Part shown: in pieces, positions 1 through 6,489 of the stretch
Layout of the letters: every line of letters begins with the position of its first letter
How positions within the stretch are numbered: position 1 is the stretch's first letter
Assembly: GCA_964508705.1 (NCBI GenBank)
Contig: CAZDUS010000050.1
Location: 1 to 11,862 of the forward strand
DNA from: CAZDUS01 sp964508705
GTDB lineage: Bacteria > Verrucomicrobiota > Kiritimatiellia > CAIKKV01 > CAITUY01
DNA: 11,862 nt
Direction of reading: 5' to 3'
The notes under the pieces: model-generated
What the model was told of the DNA's origin: nothing
The model's input: the letters and a program-made list of their open reading frames with translations, nothing else
Databases searched by the model: none
Program-made: the position numbers and the translations under genes

Positions 1-889
1 TCTCACCCTTGGCCACCAGCGCTTCCACCGTCTCATGCACCGTCTCGGCGCCGGACCCCATCACAACAATCACCCTCTCGGCATCCGGGGCCCCAATGTA
101 ATCAAACAACTTGTACTGACGGCCCGTCAGCTTTGCAAACTGATCCATCACCTTCTGGACTGTCGTCGGACAGGCGTCATAGTACTTGTTCACCGTCTCG
201 CGCCCCTGGAAATACACATCAGGGTTCTGCGCCGTCCCGCGAATCATCGGACGATCCGGCGACAACGCGCGCTGGCGGTGCGCGAACACCAGCTCATCCG
301 TAATCATGGATCGGATCACCTCGACCGGAACTTCCTCGATCTTCTGCACTTCGTGCGAGGTCCGGAACCCGTCAAAGAAATGAACAAACGGCACACGGGA
401 CTGCAGCGTCGCCGCTTGGGCGATCAACGCGAAGTCGTGCGCTTCCTGAACGCTCGCCGAAGCCAACATCGCGAACCCCGTCTGGCGTACCGCCATCACG
501 TCGGAATGGTCACCAAAAATGGACAACCCCTGACAGGCCAGTGACCGGGCGGTCACATGGAATACCGTGCTCGTGAGTTCCCCGGCGATTTTGTACATGT
601 TCGGGATCATCAACAACAACCCCTGCGAAGCCGTGAACGTGGTCGTCAGGGCACCGGTCGTCAGGGCACCGTGAACCGCGCCGCTGGCACCGCCCTCGGA
701 CTGCATTTCCACGACCTGCGGGACAGTCCCCCAGATATTCTTCCGACCTTCCGCCGTATATTCATCAGCCCATTCGCCCATGGCCGAGGAGGGGGTAATC
801 GGGTAAATGGCGCAAACCTCATTGGTCGCATGCGCAATATTGGCCACCGCCTGATTCCCGTCCACCATGATCATAGTCTTATCCGCCAT
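1..889 (-). CDS. nifJ: Pyruvate:ferredoxin (flavodoxin) oxidoreductase, N-terminal part (runs off the left edge)
   Basis: Cytoplasmic enzyme that oxidatively decarboxylates pyruvate to acetyl-CoA and CO2, passing electrons to ferredoxin or flavodoxin with thiamine diphosphate as cofactor. About 296 residues are visible, of roughly 1,170-1,200 in the single-chain family, with no stop before the window edge. Family landmarks of domain I are present: YPITPSS at residues 29-35, containing the pyruvate-contacting Thr32; Glu65 in the SEGGASGAVHGAL stretch (the conserved glutamate that activates thiamine diphosphate); the TTTFTASQGL stretch at 82-91; and Arg115 in HVTARS. The DHSDVMAVRQTGF segment also fits. 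The ATG at 889 is preceded by AGGAG at good spacing. It lies 141 bp downstream of the C39-like gene on the same strand, with an inverted repeat in the gap, so it probably has its own control. Identification is confident; only the distal domains are unseen. Confidence 0.95.
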   Translation of the reverse strand, partial: MADKTMIMVDGNQAVANIAHATNEVCAIYPITPSSAMGEWADEYTAEGRKNIWGTVPQVVEMQSEGGASGAVHGALTTGALTTTFTASQGLLLMIPNMYKIAGELTSTVFHVTARSLACQGLSIFGDHSDVMAVRQTGFAMLASASVQEAHDFALIAQAATLQSRVPFVHFFDGFRTSHEVQKIEEVPVEVIRSMITDELVFAHRQRALSPDRPMIRGTAQNPDVYFQGRETVNKYYDACPTTVQKVMDQFAKLTGRQYKLFDYIGAPDAERVIVVMGSGAETVHETVEALVAKGE

Positions 890-914
890 CGTCATCTCCT
901 ATCTGCATTGTTAT

Positions 915-934
915 ATCGGGTTTGAGCACCCGAT
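915..934. promoter_or_regulatory. Perfect inverted repeat upstream of nifJ, candidate operator
   Basis: ATCGGGT, a 6-nt spacer, then ACCCGAT: two perfect 7-bp arms whose nearer edge is 25 nt upstream of the nifJ start codon. On the minus strand a TATAAC box overlaps the start-proximal end and TTGACG lies just upstream, but these are 22 bp apart, so they do not form a good sigma-70 pair. The position fits a repressor or activator site. It could also be an mRNA leader hairpin; there is no T-run that would make it a terminator. The regulator is unknown. Confidence 0.45.
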
Positions 935-1030
935 TTACGTCAAAACATACCTAAACAAAAACGCAAAAAGATACGCTTTCGCCATCCCCCACACAAGCCT
1001 TTTCCCGTCACTCCCCACTCCAAAATCCCA

Positions 1031-2323
1031 TTACTTCGGACGAAGCGAAAACAATGACGTTGTAATGGTATAAGCCTGCTCAATAGGCATCCTTTTGAAT
1101 TCATGCCCGCTCCCCCATGAATCCGAATAAATAACCTCCTTGGTCTTCGCGTTATACCCGATGATCAACCGCAGGTGCCCACCCTTGGCCTGCGCCAGCT
1201 TTTCCTCCGGAAACAACCCCAGCATCACCCCCCATACCAAGGGCATCCGATTGTTGATGTATTGCACAATCCTGTCGTTGAACTTATCAAGCCCGGCCTT
1301 GTTCCTGACTTTCGAATCCTTAAGCAATTCAGGATCCATCTCGCTATATACACCATTCACACTAATGACTCCGCTCGTTGGCAAAATGATTTCCTGCCGG
1401 TGCGCCCTTTTAGCACTGGTGTTATAGCCTTTAACCATTTTCTGAAAGGCCGCGAACGATATTTCCTCCAAAACATCAATGTTCACCCGCAACTCAATCG
1501 ACATCCGTTGCAGTCCCTTCATCAATGAAATCGGATCTGTCCCTTCCGCTGTCTCCGCTATTTTGGCAAGTTGATGCTGATCCACTTTTGCGCCGTAATA
1601 CCTTAACACCCGCTCTGTGGTTGCCACTGCGCAGTACCCCTTGGGCCCCTGATCCACCATTGGAATGTCAGCCAGATAAATGTCCCCTTGATCCGTTTTT
1701 GTCACCGTCTTCCGGCTCAATGCCATGGTGCTAACCTGTTGACCTTGGCTCGACAGGGTCAATCCGTTCTGCGGTAACAATCGCACCCGCAGGAATTCTG
1801 CAAGAAAATCGGACCCTTCCTGCTTCTTGATCGAGGCATCCCATTCCATCACAAACGCCACCCCGCCCGATTTCCAGACCTGTCTCTTGGACGGAAACCC
1901 CTTCAGTGTCGCAGGCTCACTGGATGTGGGAACCGTCTGCGTTCGCTGCGTGATCGCCTTCTGGGCTGCCTGGATCATCGCCAGAAACCCCGATTCACCC
2001 ACCGCCTTGCAGTCCCCACGGTTGTACAGCGATAGTTGCACCTCCTGGGGCGTCCCCGCTTTCATCCAAATTATAGCCTCCGCCACAGGAAACCCCATGA
2101 ACACCAGATTGGACGCCGCCGACCGGAGGGCTTCCTTTTGTGGAGACGTCCATCGAAAGCGATTCGCCCTGAGAAAATCCCGCTCCTCCTCTGGCCCTTT
2201 ACTCCAAAAGTCCTCCGACAATACCGCCTTCTCCACGTCTTGCACAACCGGCTTGTCTTCAATCCCCTGCGCCCATGATTCCAAGGCCATTCCAGACAAT
2301 ATCGCAATTAATACTCGTTTCAT
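1031..2323 (-). CDS. Exported C39-like (papain-fold) cysteine peptidase family protein
   Basis: Putative exported cysteine peptidase of 430 residues. Residues 1-19 form a signal peptide (MKR, hydrophobic core, then SWA-QG). Residues about 20-215 are a region I do not recognise. Residues about 216-415 match the C39-like papain fold: DQGPKGYCAVAT at 224-235 places an oxyanion-hole Gln225 and nucleophile Cys231; His383 in KGGHLRLIIGY and Asp401 in YSDSWG complete a plausible triad. No ABC transporter or membrane domain is attached, so it is not a bacteriocin-processing exporter; the standalone C39_2-type group fits better. The ATG at 2323 has AGAGGA just upstream. It lies 30 bp after the patatin-like gene and is probably the last gene of the hflX operon. 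Substrate is unknown; it may act on cell-envelope protein or peptide bonds. Confidence 0.75.
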   Translation of the reverse strand: MKRVLIAILSGMALESWAQGIEDKPVVQDVEKAVLSEDFWSKGPEEERDFLRANRFRWTSPQKEALRSAASNLVFMGFPVAEAIIWMKAGTPQEVQLSLYNRGDCKAVGESGFLAMIQAAQKAITQRTQTVPTSSEPATLKGFPSKRQVWKSGGVAFVMEWDASIKKQEGSDFLAEFLRVRLLPQNGLTLSSQGQQVSTMALSRKTVTKTDQGDIYLADIPMVDQGPKGYCAVATTERVLRYYGAKVDQHQLAKIAETAEGTDPISLMKGLQRMSIELRVNIDVLEEISFAAFQKMVKGYNTSAKRAHRQEIILPTSGVISVNGVYSEMDPELLKDSKVRNKAGLDKFNDRIVQYINNRMPLVWGVMLGLFPEEKLAQAKGGHLRLIIGYNAKTKEVIYSDSWGSGHEFKRMPIEQAYTITTSLFSLRPK

Positions 2324-2353
2324 AAGTCCTCTTGAACTACTCCTCTCCCCTCT

Positions 2354-3169
2354 CTACTTCATCAACGCCTTCAGTTTAATCCTCAACTGATCACGAGCGG
2401 GTTCCGCCTGAAGCAACACATGGCGCATCTTGTCAAACTCCAGCAGGTCCACGTTGTAGATTTCCGGCTTAATGTAGATTTCAGGAGGCACCGCCTTCAG
2501 TTTCTCGGCAATAATCGTGTTCTGCATGATGTCGAACATCCCCATGATGGACCTGAACATATGCGGCCGCTTCTCGCCCCCTTCCAGATGCCCCATTGCA
2601 TCAATGGCCACCACCGCATCGCAGTCAGTAATAACGTCATGCGGTACAGGATTCACCCCGCCACCATCCATCAGCACCCGCCCCTTTACCCGGATAGGCG
2701 TAAACAACCCCGGCAATCCCATGCTGGCCCGAAGCGCCGGCACTAACGCTCCCGAATCCAGCACCACCTGCTTCGACGCCCAGAAATCAGTGGCCACAAC
2801 CTTCAACGGTATCTTCAAGTCCTCAAAGTCAGACACCCCCATCCCATCGCACATCCGCTGAACAAACCTATCCCCCGTGAAAACCCCATGCGTCCCCAAC
2901 TCAAAATCCTTGATCTCGATCCATTTTAAAATCGCTTTGATGTTCTTAAGCCCTTTCCGCGGCTCCTCGAAAGACCCCACGATGGACTTCACCTGCTTAA
3001 GAATGGTCGACGCCGGAATTCCGGACGCATAAAGCGCCCCGATCACCGCACCCATGCTGGTTCCCGCGATGCAGTGCGGACGAATCCCGAGTTCATCAAA
3101 CACTTCCAGCATCAAGATATGCGCCAACCCCCTCGCCCCTCCGCCTCCCAGTGCAATTCCTATCTTCAT
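2354..3169 (-). CDS. Patatin-like phospholipase (RssA/NTE-type acyl hydrolase)
   Basis: Predicted serine acyl hydrolase of 271 residues, close to the usual length of small bacterial patatin-like proteins (about 250-320). The defining elements are all present: the glycine-rich oxyanion loop GGGGARGLAH at residues 8-17, the nucleophile elbow GTSMG at 36-40 with Ser38, and the DGG motif at 168-170 with Asp168 as the second member of the Ser-Asp dyad. There is no signal peptide, so it is likely cytoplasmic or peripheral to the inner membrane, acting on phospholipids or lysophospholipids. The ATG overlaps the hflX stop codon as ATGA (3166-3169), and a GA-rich purine run in hflX serves as ribosome binding site, indicating translational coupling. 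Physiological substrate cannot be read from the sequence. Confidence 0.92.
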   Translation of the reverse strand: MKIGIALGGGGARGLAHILMLEVFDELGIRPHCIAGTSMGAVIGALYASGIPASTILKQVKSIVGSFEEPRKGLKNIKAILKWIEIKDFELGTHGVFTGDRFVQRMCDGMGVSDFEDLKIPLKVVATDFWASKQVVLDSGALVPALRASMGLPGLFTPIRVKGRVLMDGGGVNPVPHDVITDCDAVVAIDAMGHLEGGEKRPHMFRSIMGMFDIMQNTIIAEKLKAVPPEIYIKPEIYNVDLLEFDKMRHVLLQAEPARDQLRIKLKALMK

Positions 3170-4317
3170 CCCCTCAACCCTTCCTTCATCATTTCGGCCA
3201 TCCTCTTCTTCAACAAATCCAACCCATCCTCGCGTAATGCCGAAATCGCTATCGCATCAGGAAACAGCTTCATCAACCCCGGCAATGCCGCCTGCGCCTC
3301 GGGCCGATCACTCTTGTTGAACACCATCAGCGACTTCACCTCATGGGCGCCAATCTCCTTCAAGGTGTCAAACACCACCTCGCAATGCTCCGTCACATAC
3401 GGATGCCCCGTATCCGCCACATGTAACAACAGATCAGCCTGCGCCACCTCCTCCAGCGTGGACCGGAATGAGGCAATCAAGCCGTGCGGCAAATGCCTGA
3501 TAAACCCAACCGTATCCGTCACCAACACATCCATGCCCTTTGGCGGGACGGCCTCTGTGTCGTCCATCTTGATTTTCGCAGGAAGATGAATCAACCGGCT
3601 CTTGGTGTCCAGTGTCGCAAACAACCGGTCATCCACATATGCCCCCGCCTCCGCCAAGCTGTTAAGCAAAGTGGATTTCCCCGCATTCGTATACCCCACC
3701 AGACTCACCGTCGGCCATTTCCGCCGCGCCCGCGTTCGATCTCGTCGATCCTGAATCTTATCCAGTTTGGCCTTCAAATCCTGGATCCGCGCCCGCATCG
3801 GCGCATTCCTGAGCTTCAACGGACTCTCCCCCGGCCCCTTCATCCCGATACCACCCGTGAACCGCGCTTGCTTCTCCGAAACCGGCAACCGGGAAACCAA
3901 ATACTGTAACTGCGCCAGTTCCACCTGGATCTGCGCTTCCGCCGATCTCGCACGCCGCGCGAAAATCTGCAGAATCACCTCCGTCCGGTCGATCACCTTG
4001 ACGCCAATCCCGACATCCAGATTGTTCACCTGCACCGGCGAAAGATCATTGTCGAATATCACCAGGTTCGCCCCGGTCTTCTCACAGACCAACTTGATCT
4101 CATCAATCTTTCCTGAACCCACAAAATACTTGGGATTCGGCGCGTCACGATTCTGGGAGATCGTCCCGACAACAACCGCCCCGGCCGTATCCGCCAGCCG
4201 CTCCAGTTCCTCCAGGGAATCACGTGCCGTCTCCCGTCCGGCTCGCCCAACCACAACTTGAACCAGCAACGCCCGCTCCTGGGCAACATTCGTCAATTGT
4301 CCTCGTTGTGTACTCAT
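3166..4317 (-). CDS. hflX: GTPase HflX (divergent linker motif)
   Basis: Ribosome-associated GTPase that in characterised bacteria splits stalled or hibernating ribosomes during stress; 383 residues. The N-terminal HflX nucleotide-binding-like domain spans about 1-130 (VGSGKIDEI at 66-74, FDNDLSPVQVNNL at 88-100). A helical linker covers about 130-200. The G domain shows G1 GYTNAGKST at 208-216, Thr235 of G2 in FATLDT, G3 DTVGF at 268-272, G4 NKSD at 334-337 and G5 SAL at 359-361. An oddity is the glycine-rich motif: most HflX proteins have RGPGETQLExDRR, whereas this one reads KGPGESPLKLRNAPMR around 160-175. The frame is intact, so this is substitution and not a frameshift. The ATG at 4317 has AAGGA upstream. 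It is the first gene of the hflX, patatin, C39 operon. Confidence 0.93.
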   Translation of the reverse strand: MSTQRGQLTNVAQERALLVQVVVGRAGRETARDSLEELERLADTAGAVVVGTISQNRDAPNPKYFVGSGKIDEIKLVCEKTGANLVIFDNDLSPVQVNNLDVGIGVKVIDRTEVILQIFARRARSAEAQIQVELAQLQYLVSRLPVSEKQARFTGGIGMKGPGESPLKLRNAPMRARIQDLKAKLDKIQDRRDRTRARRKWPTVSLVGYTNAGKSTLLNSLAEAGAYVDDRLFATLDTKSRLIHLPAKIKMDDTEAVPPKGMDVLVTDTVGFIRHLPHGLIASFRSTLEEVAQADLLLHVADTGHPYVTEHCEVVFDTLKEIGAHEVKSLMVFNKSDRPEAQAALPGLMKLFPDAIAISALREDGLDLLKKRMAEMMKEGLRG

Positions 4318-4355
4318 AATTCTCTATCCTTGCCCTCATCCTATCCAACCAAATC

Positions 4356-4380
4356 CAACAACACCAGCGCAGGGTTGTTG
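4356..4380. other. Inverted repeat in the divergent hflX / envelope-cassette promoter region
   Basis: CAACAAC at 4356-4362 is complementary to GTTGTTG at 4374-4380, and CC/GG pairs (4364-4365 with 4372-4373) extend the stem after one bulged A. It sits 39 bp upstream of hflX and about 115 bp upstream of the 96-residue protein gene. It may be an operator serving one or both divergent units. No T-run follows on either strand, so a terminator is unlikely. Confidence 0.3.
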
Positions 4381-4394
4381 CCTCATTTTATTCT

Positions 4395-4423
4395 TTGCCT
4401 ACTCAGTCACTTTTATTCATAAT
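4395..4423 (+). promoter_or_regulatory. Candidate sigma-70 type promoter for the envelope cassette
   Basis: TTGCCT at 4395-4400 and CATAAT at 4418-4423 are separated by exactly 17 bp (4 of 6 and 5 of 6 matches to TTGACA and TATAAT). Transcription would start near 4430 and give a leader of about 65 nt before the ATG at 4495. This is inferred from consensus match only. Confidence 0.4.
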
Positions 4424-4494
4424 CCGATGCCGTGACAGAGGAGTGTGCCGTGCGGGGTGTTCCCGTAGGACTATCAACAATCCGAGGAGGCAAT

Positions 4495-4785
4495 ATGAAG
4501 AAGTTGGTCATGTGGTTGGTGATTATTGGAATTCTGGTGGCGAGCGTCGCCCCATCAATGGCAATCAACGAAAAACGCGGCGGTGTCATGGGCTTCATAG
4601 CCGGCTGTTGCTTCGGCATCCGCTCAGGTGCCGCTTACAACGATGGCAGGGAAATCCACTGGCGTGAATGGGTAATGCTGATCCCCTTCGCCAGCATCGT
4701 TTTCGCCATCTGGAACGGTGTCGATGGCGCCAACGGCATGCAGACGTCCGACTATGCCAAGAAATACGGCGCTTCCTACTACTAA
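4495..4785 (+). CDS. Small exported or membrane protein, function unknown
   Basis: A 96-residue protein of no family I can name. Residues 1-23 look like a signal peptide or first membrane helix (MKK, hydrophobic core, SMA). Two further apolar stretches follow: a glycine-rich one at about 29-43 (GGVMGFIAGCCFGIRSG, with two adjacent cysteines) and one at about 60-74. Between them lies a polar loop with NDGREIHWREW, and the C terminus is Tyr-rich (YAKKYGASYY). The ATG at 4495 follows a strong GAGGAGG at ideal spacing; the frame is open upstream to a GTG at 4432, but that has no comparable ribosome binding site. An intrinsic-terminator-like hairpin begins 18 bp after the stop, so this gene may be made in excess of the genes behind it. 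Its role is presumably tied to the neighbouring envelope genes. Confidence 0.8.
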   Translation: MKKLVMWLVIIGILVASVAPSMAINEKRGGVMGFIAGCCFGIRSGAAYNDGREIHWREWVMLIPFASIVFAIWNGVDGANGMQTSDYAKKYGASYY

Positions 4786-4789
4786 GGTC

Positions 4790-5611
4790 GTGACAGGAAC
4801 ACTAAAGAGGATTCCGGGCATACTGCTCGGAATCCTCTTTTTATGTCTAACGGCTTCCACTCACGCTGGCGATCTGGCATGGGACCTGTATGAAGAGGGT
4901 AATTGGTCTGCTTGCTCCGTCGAAGCCCAACGCCTTCTCCTGAATGAGCCAACCAACGAATTCGCACGCTTCCTCCTTGCCTCCTCCGCCATCCGTCAAA
5001 ACAGGATTTCCGATTCCATCCCAGTGCTTTCAAACCTTGCTGAACAAGCCACCACGCCGGAAATCCGCGCCAGAGCAGCTCTCGATCTGTCCCGCCTTCA
5101 AACCCTGAATGGCCATCCCCAAGAGGCATGGACCCTTTCCTTCTCCGCTCTTACCACAACGTCCGACTCACGCACGTTTTTTCAAGCCCTGTCCCTGATG
5201 CACCAGGCGCGTCGGCATTCCGGCATCGACCTTCAGATGGACTCCTCTCAGGAAATGCAATTCCTCACCTGCGAGCGATTGCTCCGCAACGCGCCCGAAT
5301 CACTCCGACCTCCAACGCCGGATTCGCTCGCTCGCCGCATTGGAAGCGCCCCAGGCAAACTCATTGTCTCCTTCTATCGCACCTGCATTCGTCCCGTGCT
5401 AGGCGACCGTTGCTCCCTCTCACCAAGTTGCTCGGAATATCTCCTGCAGGCGTCCCACCATCACGGCCTCATCGCACTACCGATGATCGCCGACCGACTG
5501 GTCCGGGAACCCTCTGTTGTTGCCGCCTCCCGCCACCCGTCGGTGACCGGACGGCGCACCGTATACCTTGACCCCGTGGAGGCCCATGACTTCTGGATGG
5601 AAAACCCTTAA
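4790..5611 (+). CDS. Signal peptide - helical (TPR-like) repeat - YidD-like domain fusion
   Basis: A 273-residue protein read from GTG at 4790. No in-frame ATG, GTG or TTG lies between this codon and the end of the signal peptide, and the upstream in-frame ATG at 4718 would overlap the previous gene by 68 bp. Residues 1-26 form a signal peptide (KR, a leucine/isoleucine core, THA-G). Residues about 28-165 are alpha-helical repeat-like (WDLYEEGNWSACSVEAQRLL, ARAALDLSRL). Residues about 188-240 match YidD, the membrane protein insertion efficiency factor: YRTCIRPVLGDRCSLSPSCSEY at 196-217 followed by a helix ending RLVRE. Standalone YidD is about 70-85 residues and ends with a Cys-His-Pro, Gly-Gly-x-Asp-Pro-Val-Pro segment; here that segment is replaced by an unrelated tail. 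The domain call is good, while function and cellular side are uncertain. The stop overlaps the next gene by 26 bp. Confidence 0.82.
   Translation: MTGTLKRIPGILLGILFLCLTASTHAGDLAWDLYEEGNWSACSVEAQRLLLNEPTNEFARFLLASSAIRQNRISDSIPVLSNLAEQATTPEIRARAALDLSRLQTLNGHPQEAWTLSFSALTTTSDSRTFFQALSLMHQARRHSGIDLQMDSSQEMQFLTCERLLRNAPESLRPPTPDSLARRIGSAPGKLIVSFYRTCIRPVLGDRCSLSPSCSEYLLQASHHHGLIALPMIADRLVREPSVVAASRHPSVTGRRTVYLDPVEAHDFWMENP
4804..4842 (+). terminator. Intrinsic-terminator-like hairpin inside the signal-peptide codons of the YidD fusion gene
   Basis: AAAGAGGATTCCG (4804-4816) pairs perfectly with CGGAATCCTCTTT (4828-4840). A G-U and two G-C pairs extend the stem to about 16 bp, leaving a 5-nt loop, and the 3' side runs into five T's at 4838-4842. 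It starts 18 bp after the stop of the 96-residue protein gene, where a terminator for that gene would be expected. However, it is wholly inside codons 5-18 of the next gene. It may act as a partial terminator or a translation-sensitive attenuator. Confidence 0.75.
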
Positions 5612-6476
5612 CTCAATCGCCCTTTGCCTGACGCTCACTTTCCTCGCATGCGCCGCGGCCTCACACGCCGACGACACCACGGGGCCACTCCGCATGCCCA
5701 TCACCCTAAGCCAGGCTGGCGATCACTCCACCGCGGCGCTCGAATTCCGCCGCCAGGCTCTAAACTCCTTATCTTTATCCAACAAGGCCGCCTTGTTCTG
5801 GTCGGCGGCGCATGAATATCATCGCGCTGGCGCTCACAAGATAGCGGACAAGATGCTGGATGCAGCGGAAAATGCCGATCCCTCACTCCTTGCGCCCGCT
5901 TCACTCCTTCGCGGAGAAACCGCCACAGCCATTCAGGATTGGCCAGCATCATCTTTCTACTTCCAAAGCCTCGCCTCCACGGCAGGCAACTCCAATATGA
6001 CCCGTTTCGCGTCTCGACGCCTTGCCGTCTCCGAACTCCACCGCCAGAACATGGACGCCGCCCGTCTGGCGTTGAGCGGATCAGGCCCCGACGAAACCCC
6101 GTCCATCGCCGCTTTGGATCAATATTCCCGTGGCCACGATAAAAAACCCTGGATCGGCGGAGTCCTGGGCCTGATCCCCGGCCTCGGCTACGCCTACTCC
6201 GGCGAATACGCCAATGCCGGTCGTTCATTAATCCTTAATTCGCTCTTCATCTACGGCATGGTCAACACAGCTGAAAACGAAAGCTGGGGTGCCTTCGCCG
6301 CCATCAGCTTTTTTGAATTAACATGGTATTCAGGTAGTATCTACGGCGGTATTGATGCGGCCCACCGTTACAATCAGGACCGTCTTGATGCCTGCTCCCA
6401 AGGCATCATGAACAACGCCTCATTCAACCCCAACTACTCAACCCTCCCCGCACTCACCATTCAATTCCAATTTTAA
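5586..6476 (+). CDS. Exported helical-repeat protein with C-terminal membrane segments
   Basis: A 296-residue protein read from ATG 5586, which has GGAGG four bases upstream (short spacing). A TTG at 5568 in frame would add six residues but would spoil the signal peptide. Residues 1-28 form the signal peptide (LNSIALCLTLTFLACAAASHA). Residues about 38-180 look like TPR-type helix pairs, with repeated small-residue and aromatic spacing. From 187 the protein changes character: IGGVLGLIPGLGYAYSGEYANAG is a Gly/Pro-rich membrane-proximal motif, followed by apolar segments at about 213-227 and 236-252. The PGLGYAYSG pattern recalls the DUF5683-type motif (PGxGQxYxG), a tentative match. The last residues alternate hydrophobic and polar and end in Phe. 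It overlaps the YidD fusion by 26 bp and is followed 13 bp later by the LolA-like gene, so the three are surely cotranscribed. Function is unknown. Confidence 0.8.
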   Translation: MTSGWKTLNSIALCLTLTFLACAAASHADDTTGPLRMPITLSQAGDHSTAALEFRRQALNSLSLSNKAALFWSAAHEYHRAGAHKIADKMLDAAENADPSLLAPASLLRGETATAIQDWPASSFYFQSLASTAGNSNMTRFASRRLAVSELHRQNMDAARLALSGSGPDETPSIAALDQYSRGHDKKPWIGGVLGLIPGLGYAYSGEYANAGRSLILNSLFIYGMVNTAENESWGAFAAISFFELTWYSGSIYGGIDAAHRYNQDRLDACSQGIMNNASFNPNYSTLPALTIQFQF

Positions 6477-6489
6477 CTGGAGCCAAACC

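Noticed and set aside
35..544. Long plus-strand open frame of 169 codons
   Set aside because: It lies opposite nifJ, has an Arg/His-rich antisense-like composition and no ribosome binding site; the minus-strand reading gives a clear conserved enzyme.
641..670. Perfect tandem duplication of GGTCGTCAGGGCACC inside nifJ
   Set aside because: It encodes ALTTGALTT in a segment where pyruvate:ferredoxin oxidoreductases normally have a near-repeat (GALxxGALTTTF) of the same length, so it is coding sequence with matched codons and not an inserted repeat.
1031..2323. C39 peptidase as part of a bacteriocin export system
   Set aside because: There is no ABC transporter domain, double-glycine precursor gene or immunity-like gene nearby; the neighbours are hflX and a patatin-like lipase.
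4356..4380. Hairpin CAACAAC/GTTGTTG as a transcription terminator
   Set aside because: It lies between two divergent gene starts and has no T-run on either strand; kept only as a possible operator.
5701..6228. Minus-strand open frame of 175 codons within the cassette
   Set aside because: It is Arg/Gly-rich antisense of the helical-repeat protein gene; the plus strand encodes a signal peptide, repeats and membrane segments and fits the operon.
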